Shown: positions 1 through 6,410, counted from the first letter of the stretch. The stretch is 9,310 nt of DNA from an uncultured Flavobacteriales bacterium (GCA_946479125.1 CAMLET010000093.1:1-9310); one strand, 5' to 3'. Numbers and translations are program-made. The notes: generated by a model from the letters alone, not told the origin.

Positions 1-522
1 CGGATGATTTTGGTGCAGATGTGCTATGAACGGTTCCATGAAAATAGGATGTTCCACAAGATTTGGTCTACCCGTTGGCGTGGCCATTATGGCTACATCA
101 AGCGTACCATTTTCTACTTCGGCCATTAGTTGCCCGGTATAACCTTCTCTGATGACGAAATTTACCTTTGGTGCAGCTTCGCGCATTGTTTTAATGAATT
201 CAGGAATGAGATAGGGAGACAAGGTGGAGATTACTCCAACCTTTAGTTCACCTTCTAACATGTTCTTTTCATTGATAACAAAATCGCGTATTTCGTTTGT
301 TTCGCGTAAGATCTTTTTGGCGCGTTGAATGATTTCGATTCCCAGTTTAGTTGGAGTAAGTGGAACCTTATTTCTGTCAAATATCTTGATACCGATTTCT
401 GCTTCCAAATTTTTCAATTGAATGGTAAGCCCTGGTTGTGAAATCAGACATGCTTCTGCAGCCCTTGCAAAATGGCGTTCTTCATCTAAAGCTACGATGT
501 ATTTCAATTGCTGGATAGTCAT
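1..522 (-). CDS. oxyR: OxyR-like LysR-family transcriptional regulator, 5' part only
   Basis: Partial gene: its N-terminal 174 codons are present and the rest lies beyond the left edge. Translation from the ATG at 522 begins MTIQQLKYIVALDEERHFAR. This is a LysR-type winged helix-turn-helix (about residues 1-60, with AAEACLISQPGLTIQLKNLE as the recognition region), followed by the linker and the start of the periplasmic-binding-like effector domain (GELKVGVISTLSPYLIPEF, about residues 90-110). The MTIQQL-YIVAL opening and the FDRNKVPLTPT segment resemble Bacteroidota OxyR, the peroxide sensor that activates antioxidant genes. The redox cysteines that define OxyR (199 and 208 in E. coli) fall outside the window, so the OxyR assignment is partly inferred from its divergent partner osmC. 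A LysR-type dyad begins 5 bp upstream of the start codon, which suggests autoregulation. It could be another LysR member; the LysR family call itself is secure. Confidence 0.85.
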   Translation of the reverse strand, partial: MTIQQLKYIVALDEERHFARAAEACLISQPGLTIQLKNLEAEIGIKIFDRNKVPLTPTKLGIEIIQRAKKILRETNEIRDFVINEKNMLEGELKVGVISTLSPYLIPEFIKTMREAAPKVNFVIREGYTGQLMAEVENGTLDVAIMATPTGRPNLVEHPIFMEPFIAHLHQNHP

Positions 523-526
523 AATT

Positions 527-541
527 ATAACTTTAAGTTAT
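527..541. promoter_or_regulatory. Probable LysR/OxyR operator between the divergent regulator and osmC
   Basis: ATAACTTTAAGTTAT is a perfect inverted repeat with 7-bp arms around one central base. It contains the T-N11-A signature of LysR-family sites and has the ATAN-N7-NTAT geometry of one half of the classical OxyR site (ATAG-N7-CTAT). A weaker ATAA-N7-GATT match follows at 548-562 and could be the second half. The dyad lies 5 bp from the regulator's ATG and about 20 bp upstream of the osmC -33 element. That position would suit both autorepression and activation of osmC. Binding by the adjacent regulator is an inference. Confidence 0.6.
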
Positions 542-560
542 GAAGATATAAAATTATTGA

Positions 561-592
561 TTTGATTTATGATTGAGCTCAACCTAAATTTG
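561..592 (+). promoter_or_regulatory. Bacteroidota-type promoter for osmC
   Basis: TTTG at 561-564 and TAAATTTG at 585-592 are separated by 20 nt. They match the Bacteroidota primary-sigma consensus (TTTG/TTG, 17-23 nt, TAnnTTTG) at every fixed position. Transcription would start near 598-600, giving a leader of about 50 nt that is A-rich next to the ATG at 650 and has no Shine-Dalgarno. Confidence 0.65.
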
Positions 593-649
593 TTCTATCA
601 GATCGGATGAACCGAGAGACAGAAAAAATAAAAATTTAAAAATCAGATT

Positions 650-1069
650 ATGAAATTCTCAAGAACAGCAAATGCAAATTGGAAAGGTACCGGAATGGAA
701 GGAAAAGGTACAATCAGCACTCAAAGTACAACTTTGAACAACGCACAGTTATCGTTTAAAACACGTTTTGAAGAAGGAGTAGGAACAAATCCGGAAGAAA
801 TATTGGCAGCAGCGCATTCAGGATGTTTTACAATGCAGTTGAGCTTCTTATTGAATGAAGCAGGATTTACAGCCGATGATTTGAATACCTCTGCGAAGGT
901 TACTTTTGAAGACGGAACAATCACACGTATTGATTTGGAAACAACTGGAAAGGTTCCAAACATCACAGAAGCGCAATTCACTGAGTTGGCACAAAAATCA
1001 AAAGAAGTTTGTCCGGTTTCTAAATTACTGAATGCTGAAATTACCTTATCGGCACAATTGATCGATTAA
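650..1069 (+). CDS. osmC: OsmC-type hydroperoxide reductase (peroxiredoxin)
   Basis: This 139-residue protein matches the usual length of OsmC (about 140). OsmC is a cytoplasmic thiol peroxidase that reduces organic hydroperoxides and H2O2 as a domain-swapped homodimer. The signature GTNPEEILAAAHSGCF (residues 45-60) carries the peroxidatic Cys59, and KEVCPVSKLLNAEITL (118-133) carries the resolving Cys121. The catalytic Arg39 and the Glu49/Glu50 pair are also in place. The central segment LLNEAGFTADDLNTSAKV aligns with E. coli OsmC more closely than with the Ohr subfamily, as I recall those sequences. The gene is divergent from an OxyR-like regulator and has a consensus promoter at 561-592. 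This suggests peroxide-responsive control, in contrast to the osmotic/RpoS control of enterobacterial osmC. The start is the first ATG, and the MKFSRTANANWKG opening is typical of the family. Nothing appears truncated. Confidence 0.95.
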   Translation: MKFSRTANANWKGTGMEGKGTISTQSTTLNNAQLSFKTRFEEGVGTNPEEILAAAHSGCFTMQLSFLLNEAGFTADDLNTSAKVTFEDGTITRIDLETTGKVPNITEAQFTELAQKSKEVCPVSKLLNAEITLSAQLID

Positions 1070-1090
1070 GTAATTCTATAGATTACACTG

Positions 1091-1129
1091 AAAAAACTCT
1101 GGTCGTATACGATCGGAGTTTTTTATTTT
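1091..1129. terminator. Strong intrinsic terminator, probably bidirectional
   Basis: AACTCTGGTCG (1095-1105) pairs with CGATCGGAGTT (1110-1120) across a TATA loop. The 11-bp stem has two G-U pairs and is extended by A1091-1094 against T1121-1124. On the plus strand the stem runs into a T tract (TTTTTTATTTT), suiting termination of osmC 22 nt after its stop. On the minus strand the A run becomes a T tract, so it could also stop transcription from the convergent phosphatase gene, whose stop codon is 7 nt away. Confidence 0.85.
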
Positions 1130-1135
1130 ATAGGA

Positions 1136-1864
1136 CTAAAGAAAGTTTTTATTTTTCAAATTGGCAGAAAGCAATGTCTTAAACACAGGCAAATGCAGAT
1201 TCTTTTCGATAATTTGTAAATGCTCAATACGATGACAATCGGATCCAACAATATCGATGAGATTATTCTTTAAGAGTAATTCGGCTTGTTTTTTAATATC
1301 CGGACCATAATGACCAGTAAACGAAAGTAAATTCACCTGAATCAAAACTCCTTGTGCTTTCAATTGTTTCGCTTTTTCTATCGATTTATGATAGTAGTAA
1401 TAACGCTCTAAATGCGCAATTACAGGCTGATATTGCTTCGATTGTAGGTCGAAAACCACTTGGTCGAGTAGAAGTGGTGCATCTCGAAACGAACACTCAA
1501 ATAAAATGTGATTTCCGTTGAAAGGAATCAGATCGTTTTTGCGAATAAGCTCTAAAAATGTATCGTCGAGGTAGTATTCCGCAGAAGCATCTACTTCGAG
1601 ATTGATCCCAGTTTCACGAATCAGGTTTCTGACTTCTTCCAGTTTCGCACGAATGATTGCAGGTGTATTATTGTAAACTCCCGACATCACGTGCGGAGTG
1701 AAGATCATTTTCTTATAGCCGAATTCTTCGAACTTGCGCAGCATCCCGAGCGTGTGATCAATGGTTTGTGCCCCATCATCAATTCCCGGCAGTAAATGAC
1801 TGTGAATGTCGACTTGCAATGAAGCTAAGGAAACGGGTTTTTTAGATCGAAGAAATCCCAGCAT
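1136..1864 (-). CDS. PHP-family tyrosine-protein phosphatase (CpsB/YwqE/CapC-like)
   Basis: This 242-residue protein is close to the length of CpsB and YwqE (about 245-255). These metal-dependent phosphatases of the PHP superfamily dephosphorylate the tyrosine-rich tail of bacterial BY-kinases (Wzc/CpsD type) and so control capsule or exopolysaccharide length and export. The PHP metal-site motifs appear in order: DIHSHLLPGIDDGA (residues 19-32, His21 and His23), TPH (56-58), AEYYLDD (95-101), AHLERY (150-155) and GSDCHR (207-212). No signal peptide or membrane segment is visible, so it should act in the cytoplasm. Its ATG lies 3 nt after the rfbB stop, so the two are probably cotranscribed, and it is the last gene of the polysaccharide run before a terminator. 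The partner kinase is not in the window. Substrate is inferred from family and context. Confidence 0.9.
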   Translation of the reverse strand: MLGFLRSKKPVSLASLQVDIHSHLLPGIDDGAQTIDHTLGMLRKFEEFGYKKMIFTPHVMSGVYNNTPAIIRAKLEEVRNLIRETGINLEVDASAEYYLDDTFLELIRKNDLIPFNGNHILFECSFRDAPLLLDQVVFDLQSKQYQPVIAHLERYYYYHKSIEKAKQLKAQGVLIQVNLLSFTGHYGPDIKKQAELLLKNNLIDIVGSDCHRIEHLQIIEKNLHLPVFKTLLSANLKNKNFL

Positions 1865-1867
1865 TTT

Positions 1868-2914
1868 CTAGCGGTTGGTGTACATTGAATCGTAATAACT
1901 TTGGTAAGATCCGTTCACTACGTGATTCACCCATTCTTGATTATCGAGGTACCAACGAACTGTTTTTCGCAATCCTTCTTCGAATGTGATGCTTGGTTTC
2001 CAACCCAATTCGTTGTGTAATTTATTTGCGTCGATGGCGTAACGCATATCGTGTCCAGCTCGGTCTTTTACAAAAGAAATGAGCTTGGCGCTTTCTCCTT
2101 CTTCACGACCCAATTCTTTGTCCATAATTGCACACAATTCGTGGATCAAGTCGATGTTTTTCCATTCGTTCCAGCCGCCAACGTTATAGTTACAACCCAA
2201 TTCGCCTTTATGAAAAATCACGTCAATTGCACGTGCATGATCTTCTACCCACAACCAATCACGAATGTTATCTCCTTTTCCGTAAACCGGAAGCGGTTTG
2301 TTGTTCATGATGTTGTATATCATCAATGGAATCAATTTCTCGGGATGATGGTGGCTTCCGTAATTGTTCGAACAGTTGGAGCGTTTTACCGGAAATCCGT
2401 AAGTATGAAAATATGCCGAAACGAAATGATCTGAAGATGCTTTTGAGGCTGAATAAGGACTTCTTGGGTCATATGGAGTTGTTTCTGTAAAGAAACCTTC
2501 AGTTCCCAAAGAACCGAAAACTTCATCGGTAGAAACGTGGTAGAAAATATGTCCTTCGTTCGTTCCCCAATACGTTCGCGCCTGATTCATCAGATTCACT
2601 GTTCCAATAACATTCGTTTTCACAAATTCCATCGGACCTTCAATTGAACGGTCAACGTGTGATTCGGCAGCTAAATGAATAATATCCGTTACGTCGTGTA
2701 GATTAAGCGCTTTCATTACATCATCTTCAGAAGTGATATCACCTTTCACAAATCGGTAATTCTGAGCGTTCATTACATCGCTCAAATTCTCCAGATTTCC
2801 TGCATACGTAAGCGAATCGAATGCAATGATCGTGTAATGGGGATACTTATTTACAAGTAAACGCACCAAATGTGAACCAATAAATCCGGCAGCGCCAGTA
2901 ACGAGAATATTCAT
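1868..2914 (-). CDS. rfbB: dTDP-glucose 4,6-dehydratase
   Basis: This 348-residue NAD-dependent short-chain-type dehydratase (RfbB/RmlB) converts dTDP-glucose to dTDP-4-keto-6-deoxyglucose, the branch point for rhamnose and amino-deoxyhexoses. Visible features are the N-terminal Rossmann motif GAAGFIG (residues 7-13), HLAAESHVDRS (80-90), the catalytic triplet TDE within STDEVFG (Thr129-Asp130-Glu131), YSASK (Tyr154, Lys158) and PEKLIPLM. I chose the ATG at 2914 because the Rossmann fold starts there (MNILVTGAAGFIG). The frame stays open up to 3034, but those 40 extra codons read through a palindromic intergenic repeat and look non-native. The phosphatase follows after 3 nt. Other dTDP-sugar genes (rfbA, rfbC, rfbD) are absent from the window, so the final sugar cannot be named. 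Where its transcript starts is unclear: the only upstream hint is TATCTTTA on the minus strand at 2920-2927, a weak -7 match very close to the ATG. Confidence 0.95.
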   Translation of the reverse strand: MNILVTGAAGFIGSHLVRLLVNKYPHYTIIAFDSLTYAGNLENLSDVMNAQNYRFVKGDITSEDDVMKALNLHDVTDIIHLAAESHVDRSIEGPMEFVKTNVIGTVNLMNQARTYWGTNEGHIFYHVSTDEVFGSLGTEGFFTETTPYDPRSPYSASKASSDHFVSAYFHTYGFPVKRSNCSNNYGSHHHPEKLIPLMIYNIMNNKPLPVYGKGDNIRDWLWVEDHARAIDVIFHKGELGCNYNVGGWNEWKNIDLIHELCAIMDKELGREEGESAKLISFVKDRAGHDMRYAIDANKLHNELGWKPSITFEEGLRKTVRWYLDNQEWVNHVVNGSYQSYYDSMYTNR

Positions 2915-2934
2915 AGAAGTAAAGATAGGTGTTA

Positions 2935-3073
2935 GAATTGAAAATTGATAATTGAAAATGTAGAAGAAACGAAACGTGTTAGAATGGGGATTGTAAAATT
3001 GAAGAGACTTAAGCATTTTCTCGCTAATTAACACGTTGTACTCTTTTCAATTCTCCATTTTCAATTTTCCATT
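2935..3073. repeat. Palindromic intergenic repeat, copy 1 (139 bp)
   Basis: The left arm (2936-2958) and right arm (3044-3066) are complementary at 21 of 23 positions. Each arm is built from two AATTGAAAA-type units. Inside lies a second, perfect 9-bp inverted repeat, AACGTGTTA (2973-2981) with TAACACGTT (3029-3037), around a 47-nt loop. A related copy in the same orientation is at 3741-3839: 24 nt of the left arm (2935-2958) and 19 nt of the right arm (3043-3061) are identical between copies. This copy fills most of the divergent gap between rfbB and the lipoprotein gene. It resembles the dispersed AT-rich palindromes of Bacteroidota intergenic regions (REP- or MITE-like). Its function is unknown. 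Confidence 0.8.
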
Positions 3074-3113
3074 AAAAAGTGGCACTATTTTTTCTTAAAA
3101 GGGCAAACTGTTT

Positions 3114-3740
3114 ATGATGCGATTTACCTTTTGCCTACTCTTTCTCGTCTTTATTTTTGTTGGTTGTAGAAAAGGAAAAACCTTGCCAGATGTGATTTAC
3201 GTGCACTATGAAGGTCCGACTTTGGCACATCAATATCCAACCGGTGCATTTGATAAGTTTGATCCTTACGATTTTGATGAACCGCTGCGATATCCGAGTT
3301 ACATCTATTTGGATGATAGTGATGATTTAGCGAATGATTTTAATGAAACGCTCATCAGATTACTTGAGAAAAACAATATTGTATTAACTACGGAACCAGC
3401 GGAATACACCTTGTACATTGGGAGTTTAAGCGTTGGTGAAGGTTTGAACAGACAAAGTTATGTTGACAGCTGTGCTTCGATTTGGGATACTGAACCAAGT
3501 TATGTGTACTACTCAGATTTAAGTGCAAGCGTAACTGCAACCTTGAAGAAAAATGGTGCTTACATTAATGATTGGAATAGAAACGCCACTTCAAGTGAGA
3601 AAGTACGTGATAAAACAGATGGTTGTAACTGTCCGAAAATCCGTTCAGTCTGGAGAAAACCAAGCAGTTTGGTGAGCCAATTGGCATCAGAAATCCGAAT
3701 GAAGGTTTCACGACAAATCTATGACCTGGAAGTAGAATAA
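3114..3740 (+). CDS. Small predicted lipoprotein of unknown function
   Basis: This 208-residue protein has a type II signal peptide: a short charged start, a hydrophobic run (LLFLVFIFV) and a lipobox-like FVGC with Cys18 as the lipidated residue. The residues after the Cys are basic (RKGK). The acidic surface-export signal described for Bacteroidota surface lipoproteins is therefore absent, and a periplasm-facing location is more likely. The mature part is rich in Asp, Tyr and Ser (for example YIYLDDSDDLANDF, residues 63-76) and has three cysteines (120, 171, 173). I do not recognise its family. The start could be Met1 or Met2. It lies on the strand opposite to the polysaccharide genes on both sides and has a palindromic repeat copy on each flank, so it looks like an insertion into that operon. 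A weak -7-like TATTTTTT lies about 20 bp before its start. It is probably a real gene, because the signal sequence and full-length frame are coherent. Confidence 0.75.
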   Translation: MMRFTFCLLFLVFIFVGCRKGKTLPDVIYVHYEGPTLAHQYPTGAFDKFDPYDFDEPLRYPSYIYLDDSDDLANDFNETLIRLLEKNNIVLTTEPAEYTLYIGSLSVGEGLNRQSYVDSCASIWDTEPSYVYYSDLSASVTATLKKNGAYINDWNRNATSSEKVRDKTDGCNCPKIRSVWRKPSSLVSQLASEIRMKVSRQIYDLEVE

Positions 3741-3839
3741 GAATTGAAAATTGATAATTGAAAAATGGAAAAGCAAAGTGCGTGTTATTGATTAGTACGT
3801 CTTAAACTTTTCAATTCTCCATTTTGGAATTTTCAATTG
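3741..3839. repeat. Palindromic intergenic repeat, copy 2 (99 bp)
   Basis: This is a second copy of the element at 2935-3073, in the same orientation. It starts one base after the lipoprotein stop codon and ends one base before the stop codon of the convergent UDP-sugar dehydrogenase gene, filling the whole gap. Outer arms AATTGAAAATT (3742-3752) and AATTTTCAATT pair perfectly, and TTTTCAATTCTCCATTTT (3808-3825) matches the left arm with two mismatches. The inner stem GCGTGTTA/TAGTACGT (3780-3787 with 3793-3800) closes a 5-nt loop using three G-U pairs. The right arm carries an extra GG compared with copy 1. It could fold as a transcript end for both converging genes, but there is no clean T tract. 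Confidence 0.8.
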
Positions 3840-3840
3840 A

Positions 3841-5142
3841 TCAAAGGCTCCAATACTCCAAATCCTGGATCTTGTTTCTGTAAATTCCTTTGATGTCTAC
3901 AAAAACGCCTTTTCCATCTTTCAGGATTGATTTGAAATAATCTTCCGTCAACGTTTTGTATTCTCTATGGTTTACAGCTACGATAATTGCGTCGTAATCT
4001 TTTCCGATCTCAACCAATTTTACACCATATTCGTGCTCCATTTCGTCTGAAGAAGCGTGCGGATCAACCAAGTCAACATGCACTTGAAACGATTTCAATT
4101 CGTTCACCACATCAATCACTTTTGAGTTGCGGATATCAGAAACATCTTCCTTGAAAGTTGCTCCCATTACCAATACTTTCGCGTCTTGAATGTGCTTACC
4201 TTGTGCAATGATTTTCTTCGTTGTTTGCTTACCAATATAGAATCCCATAGAATCGTTTACGTAACGACCACTATTGATGATTTTTGCATGGTAACCAGCT
4301 TGTTGTGCTTTGTGTGTCAGATAATACGGATCAACACCAATGCAATGTCCTCCAACCAAACCTGGAGAGAATTTCAGGAAATTCCATTTCGTTCCGGCAG
4401 CTTCAAGTACTTCGTAAGTGTTAATTCCCAAGCGATTGAAAATGATAGAAAGCTCATTGATCAATGCGATATTTACGTCGCGCTGCGTATTTTCAATAAT
4501 TTTCGCAGCCTCAGCCACTTTGATAGAAGTTGCACGGTGAACACCAGCGGCAACAACCAATTCGTATGTTTTCGCAATTTCCTCAAGTGATTCCTCACAA
4601 CATCCGGAAACGACTTTAATTACGTTTTGAAGCGTATGCTCTTTGTCTCCCGGATTAATACGTTCAGGAGAATATCCAACCTTGAAATCATCTTCGAATT
4701 TCAATCCTGAAATTTCCTCCAATACAGGAATACAATCGTCTTCAGTACAACCTGGATAAACAGTAGATTCGAAGACAACGTAATCGCCTTTTTTCAATAC
4801 CTGAGCAACTGTTTTAGAAGCACCAAGTAAAGGTTTCAAGTCTGGTAAATTTGTATCGTCTATAGGAGTTGGAACGGCAACAATAAAGAAAGTCACGTCC
4901 TTCAAATCGTTAATATCAGCTGTAAAGTGAATGTCACAATTATCGAAAGCGCTTTTTTCCAATTCGTTACTTGGATCGATGTGATTTCTCATCAAATCAA
5001 CACGCGCCTGATTGATATCGAATCCAACAACCTTAATTTTTTTAGCGAATTCAAGAGCAATTGGTAAACCAACGTAACCAAGACCGATTACAGCCAGTTT
5101 CGTTTCTTTCTGAATAAGTTTATTGTAGATTGAGCTGCTCAT
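3841..5142 (-). CDS. UDP-N-acetyl-hexosamine 6-dehydrogenase (TviB/WbpO/WecC-type)
   Basis: This 433-residue nucleotide-sugar dehydrogenase oxidises the C6 hydroxymethyl of a UDP-sugar to a carboxylate in two NAD-dependent steps. The NAD-binding motif is GLGYVG (residues 20-25). AVPTP (89-93), ESTVYPG (125-131), YSPERINPGDKEH (157-169), KVAEAAKIIENTQRDVNIALINE (208-230) and GGHCIGVDPYYL (264-275, nucleophile Cys267) mark the three-domain UDP-glucose/GDP-mannose dehydrogenase family. The SPERINPGD and IENTQRDVNIALINE motifs point to the N-acetyl-hexosamine branch rather than UDP-glucose dehydrogenase. The substrate is then probably UDP-GlcNAc or UDP-GalNAc (UDP-ManNAc is also possible) and the product the matching uronate. 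Its ATG overlaps the upstream dehydrogenase gene by 23 nt, which indicates translational coupling. Exact substrate cannot be read from the sequence, so no symbol is given. Confidence 0.92.
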   Translation of the reverse strand: MSSSIYNKLIQKETKLAVIGLGYVGLPIALEFAKKIKVVGFDINQARVDLMRNHIDPSNELEKSAFDNCDIHFTADINDLKDVTFFIVAVPTPIDDTNLPDLKPLLGASKTVAQVLKKGDYVVFESTVYPGCTEDDCIPVLEEISGLKFEDDFKVGYSPERINPGDKEHTLQNVIKVVSGCCEESLEEIAKTYELVVAAGVHRATSIKVAEAAKIIENTQRDVNIALINELSIIFNRLGINTYEVLEAAGTKWNFLKFSPGLVGGHCIGVDPYYLTHKAQQAGYHAKIINSGRYVNDSMGFYIGKQTTKKIIAQGKHIQDAKVLVMGATFKEDVSDIRNSKVIDVVNELKSFQVHVDLVDPHASSDEMEHEYGVKLVEIGKDYDAIIVAVNHREYKTLTEDYFKSILKDGKGVFVDIKGIYRNKIQDLEYWSL

Positions 5143-6160
5143 TTCTTACTTTATAAATGCGTTCAATAATTTCAACAACTTTCAATCCTTCAAGAGCGTT
5201 TGTAGTTGCTGAAGTTCTTCCTTTTAGTGTGTCAATGACGTTTGTAATAACGTAATGGTGATTTGCTGCAGAACCTTTGTAAGCACCATAATCGTTTCCT
5301 GGATTTGTAGGTGCAAGATCTGGCATTTCGTAGTCTGTGATATTGCAAACTTCTACTTCATTCATGTATTGTCCACCAATTTTTACACTACCATTTTTAC
5401 CAACGATAGTCATAGAACTTTCTAAGTTTTGGTGAGCAACAGAAGTTGAATAGTTCAAAGAACCCATTCCTCCGTCTACAAAATCGAAACTCACGAAACC
5501 TGAATCTTCAAAAGCTGTAGAATCTTTGTGAGTGAAATCTGCAAATTTCCCTTGAATATTGTCGATATCACCGAACAACCAGTACATGATATCGATGAAA
5601 TGTGAGAACTGCGTAAACAATGTTCCACCGTCCAAATCAGCAGTTCCTTTCCATCCACCAGCTTTATAGTAACGCTCATCACGGTTCCAGTAACAGTTCA
5701 ACTGTACCATGAAGATATCTCCCAAAACTTTACGGTCGATCAAATCCTTGATCCATTCGCTTGGCGGAGAATAACGGTTTTGCATTACACAAAATACTTG
5801 TCGTGATTGTTGCAGCGACTTGAAAATCACCTTTTCACATTGGTCTTTTGTTAAACCCATTGGCTTTTCAACCACCACATGTTTTTTGTTTTCAAGAGCT
5901 ATCAAAGCTTGTTCAGCATGTAAACCATTTGGTGTACACACATTCACTACATCGAACTCAATACCAGAAGCGAACAATTCTTCCATTGTAGAGAAGAAAG
6001 GAACGTTGTAATCTGCAGCTCCGCATTCTTCAGCGGAACGAATGTCAACCATTGCAACTAGTTCAGCCTCTTCGTCTCGACGAGCCATTTCAGCGTGTCG
6101 TTTTCCGATATGTCCTGCACCAATTATGGCGAATTTTACTTTTTGATTTTCTGGTATCAT
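5120..6160 (-). CDS. Gfo/Idh/MocA-family dehydrogenase, WlbA/WbpB-like (probable UDP-HexNAc-uronate 3-dehydrogenase)
   Basis: This 346-residue NAD-dependent oxidoreductase has an N-terminal Rossmann motif GAGHIGKRH (residues 14-22), the family EKP motif (98-100, Lys99 catalytic), NRYSPP (128-133), a GGWKGTADLDGG segment (168-179), and FSHFIDIMYWLFG (185-197) with a probable catalytic His187 and Asp190. The W-GT-DLDGG...H-ID pattern resembles WlbA/WbpB. Those enzymes oxidise C3 of UDP-N-acetyl-glucosaminuronate on the way to 2,3-diamino uronic acids. The next gene, overlapping by 23 nt, encodes a UDP-HexNAc 6-dehydrogenase that could supply this substrate, which supports the reading. The aminotransferase, acetyltransferase and epimerase that would finish such a pathway are not in the window. 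The start at 6160 precedes the Rossmann fold by only 13 residues, and a TAnnTTTG element lies 19 bp upstream. The Gfo/Idh family call is firm; the substrate is inferred. Confidence 0.88.
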   Translation of the reverse strand: MIPENQKVKFAIIGAGHIGKRHAEMARRDEEAELVAMVDIRSAEECGAADYNVPFFSTMEELFASGIEFDVVNVCTPNGLHAEQALIALENKKHVVVEKPMGLTKDQCEKVIFKSLQQSRQVFCVMQNRYSPPSEWIKDLIDRKVLGDIFMVQLNCYWNRDERYYKAGGWKGTADLDGGTLFTQFSHFIDIMYWLFGDIDNIQGKFADFTHKDSTAFEDSGFVSFDFVDGGMGSLNYSTSVAHQNLESSMTIVGKNGSVKIGGQYMNEVEVCNITDYEMPDLAPTNPGNDYGAYKGSAANHHYVITNVIDTLKGRTSATTNALEGLKVVEIIERIYKVRNEQLNLQ

Positions 6161-6178
6161 TCAAATGAATTCGAGGTG

Positions 6179-6186
6179 CAAATGTA
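6179..6186 (-). promoter_or_regulatory. Candidate -7 element for the polysaccharide gene run
   Basis: Read on the minus strand, the sequence is TACATTTG followed by CACC, an exact match to TAnnTTTG. Initiation about 6 bp downstream gives a leader of roughly 12 nt before the ATG at 6160. No TTG is found at the expected -33 distance, so this rests on one box only. Confidence 0.4.
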
Positions 6187-6410
6187 ACAAAAGGAAACGG
6201 ATTTTGAGGAGAGGAGATCTATAGCGTCCATGCAAAAAAAAATCGGCACTCGCACATCAAATTCTCTAGTGCTTTTGTTTTCGAATGGTTCATAATTTTT
6301 TTTTCTAAAAGTAAACGCAACTCTTTCATTCCCAATGGTGAAGGGTTTAAGGTGTTTTTGTGCTTTGGATATAATTGATAAAAATCTGGTAGGTGCAATG
6401 AAAATAATCA

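Noticed and set aside
721..981. An 86-codon minus-strand open frame within osmC
   Set aside because: It is a shadow of the osmC coding sequence.
2051..2434. A 127-codon plus-strand open frame within rfbB
   Set aside because: It lies wholly antisense to the well-supported dehydratase gene and its translation shows no family features.
2935..3839. Possible CRISPR array or insertion sequence at the AATTGAAAA repeats
   Set aside because: There are only two copies, 800 bp apart, each internally palindromic, with no regular spacers, no transposase and no clear target-site duplication.
4186..4590. A 134-codon plus-strand open frame within the UDP-sugar dehydrogenase gene
   Set aside because: It is antisense to conserved motifs of the dehydrogenase, with no protein-like features of its own.
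6246..6281. GCACT/AGTGC followed by TTTTGTTTT as a terminator
   Set aside because: The stem is only 5 bp with a 17-nt loop, and no upstream plus-strand gene needs it.
6370..6375. TATAAT as a classical -10 box
   Set aside because: The nearest -35-like TTGTGC is only about 7 nt away, and the organism appears to use TAnnTTTG promoters.
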